Shown: positions 28,824 through 37,163 of the stretch, in pieces | Position numbering within the stretch: position 1 is the stretch's first letter | Layout of the letters: the number at the start of each line of letters is the position of its first letter | Assembly (NCBI RefSeq): GCF_963677075.1 | Contig: NZ_OY781873.1 | Location: 2,815,715-2,879,714 of the forward strand | DNA: 64,000 nucleotides | Direction of reading: 5' to 3' | Source of the DNA: an uncultured Sphaerochaeta sp. | GTDB lineage: Bacteria > Spirochaetota > Spirochaetia > Sphaerochaetales > Sphaerochaetaceae | Notes under the pieces: model-generated | The model's database searches: none | Seen by the model: only the letters and a program-made list of their open reading frames with translations | Told to the model about the DNA's origin: nothing | Translations under genes and position numbers: made by a program

Positions 28824-28852
28824 ACATTACCCGATTGAATTGGTTATGTCAA
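28824..28852 (-). promoter_or_regulatory. Promoter of tRNA-Asn
   Basis: TTGACA (28847-28852), 17 bases, TAATGT (28824-28829) on the minus strand, ending about 22 bases before the mature tRNA 5' end. Confidence 0.85.
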
Positions 28853-28915
28853 GCAGTTTGAAATAAGTTATACCAAAAATTCCCTTGATGAATGAACTAT
28901 TCAGACAAGTATTCA

Positions 28916-28948
28916 GAAAAGGGCGACTACCCGAAGATAGTCGCCCTT
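28916..28948 (-). terminator. Terminator of the giant nucleotidase-like gene
   Basis: AAGGGCGACTA / TAGTCGCCCTT stem with an 8-base loop, then TTTTC on the minus strand, 18 bases after the stop. Confidence 0.9.
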
Positions 28949-28965
28949 GAACTTGTAATTCTACC

Positions 28966-31900
28966 TTACTTTGCGGGGTAGTTCTTCGAGAGGAACTCGA
29001 TGAATACATCGCTGAGCAAGGAACCCTCGGAGAGGACCTTACCAAACATGGTATAGCCATCACCACCAGCGGCCATGAAGTCGTTGGTTGCGACCTTATA
29101 GGTTGCATTCTTATCAATCGCCTTACCGTTGAGAAGAACTCTCAGGATACGACTACCAGGCTTACCATAGCGGTTGTAAACAACTTGAAGGTCGGTCTGG
29201 GAGAATGCACCATTGGTCTCAGGCAGTTTGCTGTAACCATGCTCAAGTGCAGCATAGACATCAGCTCCGGTTACCTCAACAACAGTGATGATGTTGGTGA
29301 ACGGCAGGACATTAATCACTTCACCGATCGTTACCTCACCAGCGTCGATGGATGCGCGGATACCACCACCATTGGTAATGGTGAAGTCGGCACCACTCTC
29401 AGCAGTCATTGCCCTGGTGATCAACCTGGAAAGGTTGGTCGGCTTGGTACGAACATTTGCACGTTCGCCATCAAGCTTCTCAGGTACAGTTGCAATAACT
29501 GTGTTGAGCTTAGCATCAAGCTTTGCGGTCATATAACCGAGGTACTCATCAACTTCAGCATCGTTTGGTACTTCTGCAATACCATACATCTTAGCAAGAT
29601 CAGAATCCTTGGCATTCCATACATCTGCAGCAGAAATCATCATCGGATAGACAGCGGTTACTTCGTCGTTCTTGACATGAAGCTGGACCAAGCCCAGATT
29701 TTCCATGTACTCACCGGCGGAGACAATCATCGTGTCACCAATCTTCATTCCCTGCTTCAGCAAGGTGTGGCTGTGACCGTCAACAAACAGGTCAATACCC
29801 TTGATATTGCTTACGATCTTATCAGTGGTCAAGCCACTTGCACCATCTGGATCCATTCCGATGTGACCAAGTACGATGATGTAATCAACATACTGCTTAG
29901 CCATATCGATTGCCTGCTGGCCAATCTCGAAGATCTCTTCGTTGGCGAAATATACGCCTTCGACATTCTTCGGATGGGTCTTGGTAGCAGTGTCAGGAGT
30001 GGTCAAGCCGACAACGCCAACAGTAAAGTCGTTGAAATTGTAGACCTGGTAAGGCTGGAACAGCATATAGCCATTCTCATCCAATACGTTTGCACTCAAG
30101 ACCTTGATGTCAGTGTAGTTCTCAGCAATCTCAGCTGCTTCAAGAAGGCGATCTACACCATAGTTGAAGTCGTGGTTGCCGGGTGCTACTGCATCATAGC
30201 CAAGCATATCAAGCAAGACACCAACGGTCTCACCTTCGAACATATTGACAACATTGGTTCCATGAGTCACATCACCTGCGTCAAGTACCAGAATATTATC
30301 GGTAATACCGCGTCCAACCTTCAACATGGTAGCAAGCTTTGAATAGCCAACATTGTCTTCACTGGAAAATACACGACCGTGTACATCGTTAGTGTGGACA
30401 ACAAAGAGATCAAACTCTTTTGCGCCATCAGCGTTTTTCACGATCTCGAATACTCCAAGTGGGTACTCAACTGGCTCTGGTTCCTCAGCTACCGGTGCTG
30501 GTGCAGGTGCGGGGGCTGGAGCTTCTTCCTTCACCTCAGGTGCTGGTGCAGGTGCCTCTGCCTTTGCAGGGACCTCTGCCTTCACCATCGGCTTCGGGGT
30601 TGCGCCAATCATCGAGACAATGGCTGGATCCTCAGGTACGCTTACCTGCAGGGTGTAGCCCATTGCTCTTGCAAACGGCTCATAAGCCTTGGCAATTGCA
30701 CTCTTGGCAGGGTCAAGCACATCGGCTGCGGGAAGAATCATCGGTACAACGCTCTTCACCTTTCCGTTTGCTACACTCACCTGCACGCCACCAACGCTCT
30801 TCAGCATCTCGTCTGCACGTACAATCAGGGTTCCGTTCACGGTCTTGGCCATTGCAGATCCATTGCCGTCGACGATCAGGTCGATGCCGTCAATGTTCTG
30901 GGCTACCATCTCACTGGTGATATCGCCCTTGCTGCCAAGGTCGCTGAGCACCACGATGTAGTCAACATAATCCTGGGCCATGTCCACAGCATACTGTGCA
31001 TTGTCCAGAATCAGGTCACTGGTGAAGCTCACTCCCTGGATCGGTTTCGGGGCAACAAGCCCTACCACGCCGACCTTGAAGCCGTTGTAGTTGTACACCT
31101 GATATGGCTGGGCAACGAGGTACCCGTTCGCATCCAGTGCATTCGCACTCAACGGAAGGGCCTTCTTCGTCCCGGCTATACCGGTAGCCAGCTGCACTGC
31201 CTGTGGGGTGTAGGCATCGTAGCCAAGCTCATCAACCACCTCGGCGGCCAGCATCGCAGCCTCAGCTGGTACCTCGCCGACATTGCCGCTGTTCAGCAGC
31301 AACCAGTTGTCGGTAAGTGCACGGCCAGCTTTCAGAGCAGTGGACAGTCTTGCAAGACCAAGTCCGCCGTTCTCGCTGTAAATGTTACCGTTCAGGTCGT
31401 TGGTATGTACAATAATCAGATCGAATACCTTCGCTCCGCTATCACTCTTTACGATCTCCTGCACACCATAGGGATACACCAATTCTTTGGGTTCCTCAGC
31501 TACCGGTGCTGGTGCAGGTGCGGGGGCTGGAGCTTCTTCCTTCACCTCAGGTGCTGGTGCAGGTGCCTCTGCCTTTGCAGGGACCTCTGCCTTCACCATC
31601 GGCTTCGGGGTTGCGCCAATCATCGAGACAATGGCTGGATCCTCAGGTACGCTTACCTGCAGGGTGTAGCCCATTGCTCTTGCAAACGGCTCATAAGCCT
31701 TGGCAATTGCACTCTTGGCAGGGTCAAGCACATCGGCTGCGGGAAGAATCATCGGTACAACGCTCTTCACCTTTCCGTTTGCTACACTCACCTGCACGCC
31801 ACCAACGCTCTTCAGCATCTCGTCTGCACGTACAATCAGGGTTCCGTTCACGGTCTTGGCCATTGCAGATCCATTGCCGTCGACGATCAGGTCGATGCCG

Positions 31901-32739
31901 TCAATGTTCTGGGCTACCATCTCACTGGTGATATCGCCCTTGCTGCCAAGGTCGCTGAGCACCACGATGTAGTCAACATAATCCTGGGCCATGTCCACAG
32001 CATACTGTGCATTGTCCAGAATCAGGTCACTGGTGAAGCTCACTCCCTGGATCGGTTTCGGGGCAACAAGCCCTACCACGCCGACCTTGAAGCCGTTGTA
32101 GTTGTACACCTGATATGGCTGGGCAACGAGGTACCCGTTCGCATCCAGTGCATTCGCACTCAACGGAAGGGCCTTCTTCGTCCCGGCTATACCGGTAGCC
32201 AGCTGCACTGCCTGTGGGGTGTAGGCATCGTAGCCAAGCTCATCAACCACCTCGGCGGCCAGCATCGCAGCCTCAGCTGGTACCTCGCCGACATTGCCGC
32301 TGTTCAGCAGCAACCAGTTGTCGGTAAGTGCACGGCCAGCTTTCAGAGCAGTGGACAGTCTTGCAAGACCAAGTCCGCCGTTCTCGCTGTAAATGTTACC
32401 GTTCAGGTCGTTGGTATGTACAATAATCAGATCGAATACCTTCGCTCCGCTATCACTCTTTACGATCTCCTGCACACCATAGGGATACACCAATTCTTTG
32501 GGTTCCTCAGCTACCGGTGCTGGTGCAGGTGCGGGTGGAGCCGGCTCTGGCATTGGCTCTGGTTCTGGCACCTCTACGAGCTCAGGAGCGGGTTCAATAG
32601 GGGTTACCGGCTCTGGAGCGGGTTCAACAGGAGCTGGGGGGATTGGTTCTACCTTTGCAGTGCTCTTACAGCCAACAAGGGAAAAAGCCAACAAAGCTAC
32701 CAGCATTGCTGTCATAATTGTTCTTGAAAGACGTTTCAC
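28966..32739 (-). CDS. 5'-nucleotidase-like lipoprotein with three metallophosphatase modules, two of them degenerate exact duplicates
   Basis: About 1257 residues. Start is taken as GTG 32739, with AGGAGG six bases upstream (ATG 32754 overlaps that site). A leader ends in a lipobox with Cys24, then a Pro/Glu/Ala-rich linker. Modules 1 and 2 (about 337 residues each) are identical. Module 3 (residues about 755-1257) is an intact 5'-nucleotidase: HTNDVHG, LDAGDV, PGNHDFNYG, GHIG, DGHSHT and C-terminal NGGGIRASIDAGEV. Modules 1-2 have lost the metal ligands: HTNDLNG, NSGNVGE, YTPQAVQLATG, VDGNGSAM. The protein should sit on the outer or inner membrane and hydrolyse nucleotides outside the cytoplasm. 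Confidence 0.9.
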   Translation of the reverse strand: MKRLSRTIMTAMLVALLAFSLVGCKSTAKVEPIPPAPVEPAPEPVTPIEPAPELVEVPEPEPMPEPAPPAPAPAPVAEEPKELVYPYGVQEIVKSDSGAKVFDLIIVHTNDLNGNIYSENGGLGLARLSTALKAGRALTDNWLLLNSGNVGEVPAEAAMLAAEVVDELGYDAYTPQAVQLATGIAGTKKALPLSANALDANGYLVAQPYQVYNYNGFKVGVVGLVAPKPIQGVSFTSDLILDNAQYAVDMAQDYVDYIVVLSDLGSKGDITSEMVAQNIDGIDLIVDGNGSAMAKTVNGTLIVRADEMLKSVGGVQVSVANGKVKSVVPMILPAADVLDPAKSAIAKAYEPFARAMGYTLQVSVPEDPAIVSMIGATPKPMVKAEVPAKAEAPAPAPEVKEEAPAPAPAPAPVAEEPKELVYPYGVQEIVKSDSGAKVFDLIIVHTNDLNGNIYSENGGLGLARLSTALKAGRALTDNWLLLNSGNVGEVPAEAAMLAAEVVDELGYDAYTPQAVQLATGIAGTKKALPLSANALDANGYLVAQPYQVYNYNGFKVGVVGLVAPKPIQGVSFTSDLILDNAQYAVDMAQDYVDYIVVLSDLGSKGDITSEMVAQNIDGIDLIVDGNGSAMAKTVNGTLIVRADEMLKSVGGVQVSVANGKVKSVVPMILPAADVLDPAKSAIAKAYEPFARAMGYTLQVSVPEDPAIVSMIGATPKPMVKAEVPAKAEAPAPAPEVKEEAPAPAPAPAPVAEEPEPVEYPLGVFEIVKNADGAKEFDLFVVHTNDVHGRVFSSEDNVGYSKLATMLKVGRGITDNILVLDAGDVTHGTNVVNMFEGETVGVLLDMLGYDAVAPGNHDFNYGVDRLLEAAEIAENYTDIKVLSANVLDENGYMLFQPYQVYNFNDFTVGVVGLTTPDTATKTHPKNVEGVYFANEEIFEIGQQAIDMAKQYVDYIIVLGHIGMDPDGASGLTTDKIVSNIKGIDLFVDGHSHTLLKQGMKIGDTMIVSAGEYMENLGLVQLHVKNDEVTAVYPMMISAADVWNAKDSDLAKMYGIAEVPNDAEVDEYLGYMTAKLDAKLNTVIATVPEKLDGERANVRTKPTNLSRLITRAMTAESGADFTITNGGGIRASIDAGEVTIGEVINVLPFTNIITVVEVTGADVYAALEHGYSKLPETNGAFSQTDLQVVYNRYGKPGSRILRVLLNGKAIDKNATYKVATNDFMAAGGDGYTMFGKVLSEGSLLSDVFIEFLSKNYPAK
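30480..32501. repeat. 1011-bp tandem direct duplication inside the nucleotidase-like gene
   Basis: Copies at 30480-31490 and 31491-32501 have an offset of exactly 1011 bases (337 codons). A further partial identity continues for about 27 bases beyond 32501. The encoded proteins are identical, and translations in other frames also repeat exactly, so nucleotide identity is essentially complete. The junction lies in the Ala/Pro linker. Confidence 0.95.
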
Positions 32740-32791
32740 GTGTTTCCTCCTCATGACGTTCTCATGTGTCGTTGTATACGTACTCATCAAC

Positions 32792-32797
32792 ACTATA
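32792..32797 (-). promoter_or_regulatory. Possible -10 of the nucleotidase-like gene
   Basis: TATAGT preceded by TGTGT on the minus strand, 53 bases before the start. No good -35 is visible. Confidence 0.4.
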
Positions 32798-32863
32798 ACA
32801 CACACTACTTGAAACGGATACATTAAAAATGCGGGAAAAATAGTGATTTTCCGGAAGATTTAT

Positions 32864-32900
32864 CAAAAAAAGGAGCCTGCGATACTTTAAATCACAGGCT
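32864..32900 (-). terminator. Terminator of the 56-residue protein gene
   Basis: AGCCTGTGAT / ATCGCAGGCT (10-bp stem, one G-U) with loop TTAAAGT, then CCTTTTTTT on the minus strand. Confidence 0.93.
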
Positions 32901-32928
32901 AACGGCTATTTTTCTTGATACAAGTTCC

Positions 32929-33099
32929 TTACATCAAATCTTTGGGCTTACGAGCAGTATTACCTGATTTCTCGCAATATGCCACATGACGCAGTTTTCC
33001 ATTCTCGAAAACTGCTTTCATCTTGATAGCACCACCCCAGCGACTGGTCATTGCCTTAGCACCTTCGCGGCGTGCGTTCTTGGATACGTTACCTGCCAT
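32929..33099 (-). CDS. Small basic protein, 56 residues, unknown function
   Basis: Starts MAGNVSKNARREGAKAM and continues with TSRWGGAIKMKAVFENGKL, ending KPKDLM. It is basic, has one Cys, and has no membrane segment. It is a real gene by context: GGAGG before the ATG, a near-consensus promoter (33146-33174) upstream, and a strong intrinsic terminator (32864-32900) immediately downstream, so it is a monocistronic and probably highly expressed unit. The short basic N-terminal region could bind nucleic acid. I do not recognise the family. Confidence 0.88.
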   Translation of the reverse strand: MAGNVSKNARREGAKAMTSRWGGAIKMKAVFENGKLRHVAYCEKSGNTARKPKDLM

Positions 33100-33145
33100 A
33101 TACCTATTCCTCCATACAAATGCTTAATTTCTTAATTTTTTCACT

Positions 33146-33174
33146 ATCATAACGATTATCACGTTACAAGTCAA
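33146..33174 (-). promoter_or_regulatory. Strong promoter of the 56-residue protein gene
   Basis: TTGACT (33169-33174), 17 bases, TATGAT (33146-33151). The spacer and -10 contain GATAATCGTTATGAT, an imperfect inverted repeat reminiscent of Fur-family sites. Confidence 0.85.
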
Positions 33175-33237
33175 ATGTCTACCTTACCAGTGTATCCAGT
33201 TGTTGCAACTTTTACAATCGCTCAATAGAATGTTCTC

Positions 33238-33525
33238 ATGAAAAAAATCCTCTGGCTGCTACGACAGATATTTCTCATCCCAGTGTACCTCTACAAGGGA
33301 ATTTTATCACCATTTTTTGGAGGAGGGAGCTGTCTCTACCACCCTACTTGTTCCTCTTATATGGTAAATTCAGTTACAAAGCACGGCATTTTCAAAGGCT
33401 TTATCATGGGATTTGCCAGAATCATCCGATGCAGTCGTTGGTTTTATGGGGGGGAAGACCCAGTTCCTGACACTTGGTCATGGAAAGCTATAAAGGATGG
33501 TTTTACCCTCTTCCGTAAACGTTGA
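33238..33525 (+). CDS. yidD: Membrane protein insertion efficiency factor
   Basis: A 95-residue YidD-family protein that assists YidC-dependent membrane insertion at the cytoplasmic face. The conserved core is LYKGILSPFFGGGSCLYHPT CSSYM followed by KGFIMGFARIIRCSRW. Family length is 70-100. It is not in the usual rpmH-rnpA-yidC cluster here and stands alone, convergent with udk (stops adjacent). Confidence 0.95.
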   Translation: MKKILWLLRQIFLIPVYLYKGILSPFFGGGSCLYHPTCSSYMVNSVTKHGIFKGFIMGFARIIRCSRWFYGGEDPVPDTWSWKAIKDGFTLFRKR

Positions 33526-34137
33526 TCAGCCAGCAAGTTCCTTTACAAATGGAATAAGTACCGACAGAGCATTCTCATTGTACCCACCCTCAGGTATGAT
33601 CAAGTCAGCGAAAGCCTTGGTTGGTTCGATGAAATTGAAATGGCCCGGCCTCACAACCTCCAGATACTGAGTACATACACTCTCGACGGTCCTTCCACGC
33701 TCTGCAATATCACGTTTCAGCCTTCTAATGAAGCGAATATCATCTGGGGTGTCTACATATAGTTTTAAATCCAACAAATCCCGAATGTTGCTGTCATGCA
33801 GAATCATCAGCCCCTCAATAATCACCAGACTTTTTGGTGCAACAGATACCGTCTCGTCCTTTCTTCGGTGATGGACGAAATCATACTGGGGCATCTCTAT
33901 AGCCTTGCCCTCCTTGAGCATCTTCAGATGTTCATGAAGCAGTTCCATGTCAAAGGCATCAGGATGATCAAAATTGAAAGCAGTAATATTGGAGTTACTG
34001 ATAAAAGTGGCAGAGCGATAGTAGTTGTCCTGGGGAATAAACACAAAATCTGTGCAAACTTCACTGATCTTCTTAACAATCGTGGATTTTCCAGAACCAG
34101 ACCCACCGGTAATCCCAATAATTTTCACTTCTTTCAT
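33526..34137 (-). CDS. udk: Uridine kinase
   Basis: A 203-residue P-loop kinase phosphorylating uridine/cytidine in pyrimidine salvage. Walker A is GITGGSGSGKSTIV (residues 8-21); DNYYRS and FNFDHPDAFD are the Udk substrate motifs; YDFVHHRR and VIIEGLMIL follow. GGGAGC lies before ATG 34137. Downstream of galM on the same strand with an 81-base gap. Confidence 0.94.
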   Translation of the reverse strand: MKEVKIIGITGGSGSGKSTIVKKISEVCTDFVFIPQDNYYRSATFISNSNITAFNFDHPDAFDMELLHEHLKMLKEGKAIEMPQYDFVHHRRKDETVSVAPKSLVIIEGLMILHDSNIRDLLDLKLYVDTPDDIRFIRRLKRDIAERGRTVESVCTQYLEVVRPGHFNFIEPTKAFADLIIPEGGYNENALSVLIPFVKELAG

Positions 34138-34218
34138 TCGAAGCTCCCTTCAGCCGATTTTCACTCTTTCTACTATAGCTGCACCTAGGATTGCAAGTGG
34201 GTGCAAGTACTATCGCAC

Positions 34219-35253
34219 CTATTTCACACCAAAGGAGAATACGGTCGTATGTCTATAAGGTCTCTCTTTACTGAAAATACATGAAGGAAACGATTCATGG
34301 TTTGGGCCATCGGGATAGTATTGGGTTTCAAAACAGACACCACCATGCTTGGGATAGGCAACCCCACCCTTACCGATATCCTTTCCTTCGAGAAAGTTCC
34401 CACTATACATCTGTACAGCTGGCATGGTCGTCTTGATTTTCATGGTTCGTCCTGAAACAGGTTCATGAATCCATGCAAATTCAACCGGTTTGGTAGTCGG
34501 GGTCTGTTCAAGAATAAAGCAATGATCATATCCACCAGCTTCTTCCATATCTTTCCCCAATGGTTTCCCCTTGGTAAAATCAAAAGCCGTACCTTTCACT
34601 GGAAGAATGTTCCCAGTAGGAACCAGTTGATCATTAATCTCGAGGTATCGATCACAGGCGAGCTTCACCTCATGAGCGGTAATTTCCCCGCTGCCAGCAC
34701 CCCGCAAATTGAAATAACTGTGATTGGTCAGATTGATCGGTGTAGCCTGCGAAGCTGTTGCTTCATACTCAATACGCAGCTCCCCATTTTTGGTGAGCAC
34801 ATAGGAGACGGTACAATTCACATTACCAGGGAATCCTCCCTCTCCATCGGGACTGAACAGGCTCAGTACAACCCCAGGATTCCCATTCCATTCAAAGGTC
34901 TCAACATGCCAATTTCGCCAACCCCAATTACTCTTTCCACTATGGAGGGAGTTCTCCCCTTCATTCGTTTCTAGGGTGTACTGTTTACCGTCCAAGGAGA
35001 ATGTACCTTTTGCTATACGATTGGCAAATCGTCCAACAACTTGCCCAAAGTAAGTAGTAGATGTCAAGTTGTCCAATGGATTCTCAAATCCCAGTACAAT
35101 ATCCCTAACCTTCTGATCCCGATCCGGGGTCTTCAATGTCTTGAGATTCGCCCCCAAACTGAGAATTTCAGCGGAGTATGATCCACTGGAAAGCGTTATC
35201 AGATAAATGGGTTGCCCATCATTGGTTTGGGCGACAACTTGTTTGGTCAACAT
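34219..35253 (-). CDS. galM: Aldose 1-epimerase (mutarotase)
   Basis: A 344-residue enzyme interconverting alpha and beta anomers of aldoses. Conserved motifs: GRFANRIAKGTF, LHSGKSNWGWRNW, NLTNHSYFNLRG with a catalytic His, YDHCF, and the C-terminal CFETQYYPDGPNH with the catalytic Glu. Start 35253 follows GGGAG; an upstream ATG at 35286 is in frame. With galE elsewhere in the window it fits galactose/arabinose metabolism. Confidence 0.95.
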   Translation of the reverse strand: MLTKQVVAQTNDGQPIYLITLSSGSYSAEILSLGANLKTLKTPDRDQKVRDIVLGFENPLDNLTSTTYFGQVVGRFANRIAKGTFSLDGKQYTLETNEGENSLHSGKSNWGWRNWHVETFEWNGNPGVVLSLFSPDGEGGFPGNVNCTVSYVLTKNGELRIEYEATASQATPINLTNHSYFNLRGAGSGEITAHEVKLACDRYLEINDQLVPTGNILPVKGTAFDFTKGKPLGKDMEEAGGYDHCFILEQTPTTKPVEFAWIHEPVSGRTMKIKTTMPAVQMYSGNFLEGKDIGKGGVAYPKHGGVCFETQYYPDGPNHESFPSCIFSKERPYRHTTVFSFGVK

Positions 35254-35337
35254 ACTACACTCCCTTGAAGTAATCCTTTCTTGCAACGAGTATACACCCA
35301 GCCACCAATGAGAACAACAAAGAATTGACTGAATACA

Positions 35338-37155
35338 TTACTTGGAGCTGTCATCACTCTTTAAAACAGCGAGGAATGCACTCTGGGGTATCTCAACATT
35401 CCCAACCATTTTCATGCGTTTCTTACCCTCTTTCTGTTTCTCGAGCAACTTGCGTTTTCTGCTGATATCACCACCATAACATTTGGCTGTAACATCCTTT
35501 CGGAAGGCGGTGATGGTCTCTCTGCTCACAATTGTCCCACCGACAGCTGCTTGGATGGCTATCTTGTACTGCTGGCGGGGAATCTCTCCCCTCAACCGCT
35601 CACAGACCTGCTTTCCTCGCAATTGACTGCTTCCCCGAAAAACGAGTTGGCTCAGCGCATCAACAGGCTCTCCATTGACGAGGATATCCATTCTCACTAA
35701 ATCGGTTCGCTTATAACCAATCAATTGGTAGTCGAATGAAGCGTATCCACGACTCACAGATTTCATTCGGTCATAGAACTCAAAGAGCACCTCACTCAAG
35801 GGCATCTCGTACATCAGCTCAACGCGTTTCTCATCAAGGTAATTCATTCCCACCTGAACCCCGCGTTTCTCCATGCAGAGCGTTATCAGCGGTCCTACGA
35901 ATTGGCTGGGTGTGATGATATTGGCTTGGATGAAGGGCTCCTCCGAATATTCAACCCGCATCGGATCTGGATATTCAAGGGGGTTGTCAATATTGACAAC
36001 ATCTCCGTTCTTCATATGCACAATGTACTTAACCGAAGGACTGGTAAATACGATTGACAATCCAAATTCGCGCTCTATACGCTCCTGGATGACCTCAAGA
36101 TGCAGCATTCCCAAGAACCCACACCTGAATCCAAAACCCAAAGCAGCTGAACTGTCCTTCTCATAGATCAAGGAAGCATCGTTGAGTTTGAGCCTTTCAA
36201 TGGCGCTCACCAACTCTTCATAGTCATTGGTATCAACCGGGTAGATTGAACTGAAAACCACTGGCTTCACATCCTTGAATCCAGGAAGAGGTTTCTTTGC
36301 AGCATTCTTGACCGTGGTGATAGTATCGCCAACCCTGACATCGCTGATAGTCTTTACACCGGTAATCACGTACCCGACGTCCCCTGCATGCAACGCATCT
36401 GTCTTCACCAGACCAAGCTGGAAGAAACCGACTTCCTCAACCTTATAGGGCGTATCGGTATGCATAAAGCGAACTTCTGAGCCAGCCTCCAGGGTTCCAT
36501 CGAAAACACGACAGTGAACAATGACTCCACGATAAGCATCGTAATGTGAGTCAAAAATCAGGGCCTGGAGAGGGAGAGAGTCTTTTCCTTCTGGAGGGGG
36601 AATCTGATTGACGATTGCCTCAAAAAGCTCATCCACTCCTACACCGGTTTTTGCACTCACCAAAACAGTCTCTTCTGATTCCAAACCCAAGTCATGGTCA
36701 ATCTGATGCAAGCAAGCATCAATATCGGCAGAAGGTAAATCGATCTTGTTGATAACTGGAATGATGGTGAGGTTATGTTCCATGGCCATATACAAGTTTG
36801 CCAAGGTCTGTGCTTCGACACCTTGGGAGGCATCAACAATCAGCAAGGCACCCTCACATGAGCTGATGGCACGGCTTACCTCATAGGAGAAATCAACATG
36901 TCCCGGAGTATCAACAAGATTCAGCTCATACGTTTTACCATCGGCTGCCGTGTAGGGAATGGTTACCGCTTGGCTCTTGATGGTGATCCCGCGCTCTCTC
37001 TCAATATCCATATTGTCGAGCATCTGGTCCTGCGCAGGACCACGAGACACATAGAGCTTTGCTTTTTCAATAAAGCGGTCGGCAAGAGTAGACTTGCCGT
37101 GGTCTATATGCGCAATGATGCAAAAATTTCGTGTCAGTGTAATATCAGCTGGCAT
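35338..37155 (-). CDS. lepA: Elongation factor 4
   Basis: A 605-residue translational GTPase promoting ribosome back-translocation or assembly. G1 is AHIDHGKSTLADR, G2/G3 ERERGITIKSQ and VDTPGHVDFSYEV, G4 NKIDLPSAD. The LepA-specific C-terminus has ETITAFRKDVTAKCYGGDIS and KLLEKQKEGKKRMK. Length is standard. Last gene of the rplY-pth-tilS-ftsH-lepA operon. Confidence 0.97.
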   Translation of the reverse strand: MPADITLTRNFCIIAHIDHGKSTLADRFIEKAKLYVSRGPAQDQMLDNMDIERERGITIKSQAVTIPYTAADGKTYELNLVDTPGHVDFSYEVSRAISSCEGALLIVDASQGVEAQTLANLYMAMEHNLTIIPVINKIDLPSADIDACLHQIDHDLGLESEETVLVSAKTGVGVDELFEAIVNQIPPPEGKDSLPLQALIFDSHYDAYRGVIVHCRVFDGTLEAGSEVRFMHTDTPYKVEEVGFFQLGLVKTDALHAGDVGYVITGVKTISDVRVGDTITTVKNAAKKPLPGFKDVKPVVFSSIYPVDTNDYEELVSAIERLKLNDASLIYEKDSSAALGFGFRCGFLGMLHLEVIQERIEREFGLSIVFTSPSVKYIVHMKNGDVVNIDNPLEYPDPMRVEYSEEPFIQANIITPSQFVGPLITLCMEKRGVQVGMNYLDEKRVELMYEMPLSEVLFEFYDRMKSVSRGYASFDYQLIGYKRTDLVRMDILVNGEPVDALSQLVFRGSSQLRGKQVCERLRGEIPRQQYKIAIQAAVGGTIVSRETITAFRKDVTAKCYGGDISRKRKLLEKQKEGKKRMKMVGNVEIPQSAFLAVLKSDDSSK

Positions 37156-37163
37156 ACTATTCC

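Noticed and set aside
29185..30342. Plus-strand 385-codon open frame
   Set aside because: Antisense to the well-conserved nucleotidase module 3, with no ribosome binding site or recognisable domain.
30379..32727. Long plus-strand open frame of 782 codons
   Set aside because: It is antisense to the nucleotidase-like gene; Cys/His/Trp-rich composition and repeat at the same 1011-base offset show it is a shadow.
33152..33168. Fur box in the promoter of the 56-residue protein gene as a separate feature
   Set aside because: The inverted repeat is imperfect and A/T-rich promoters often look like this; kept only as a remark.
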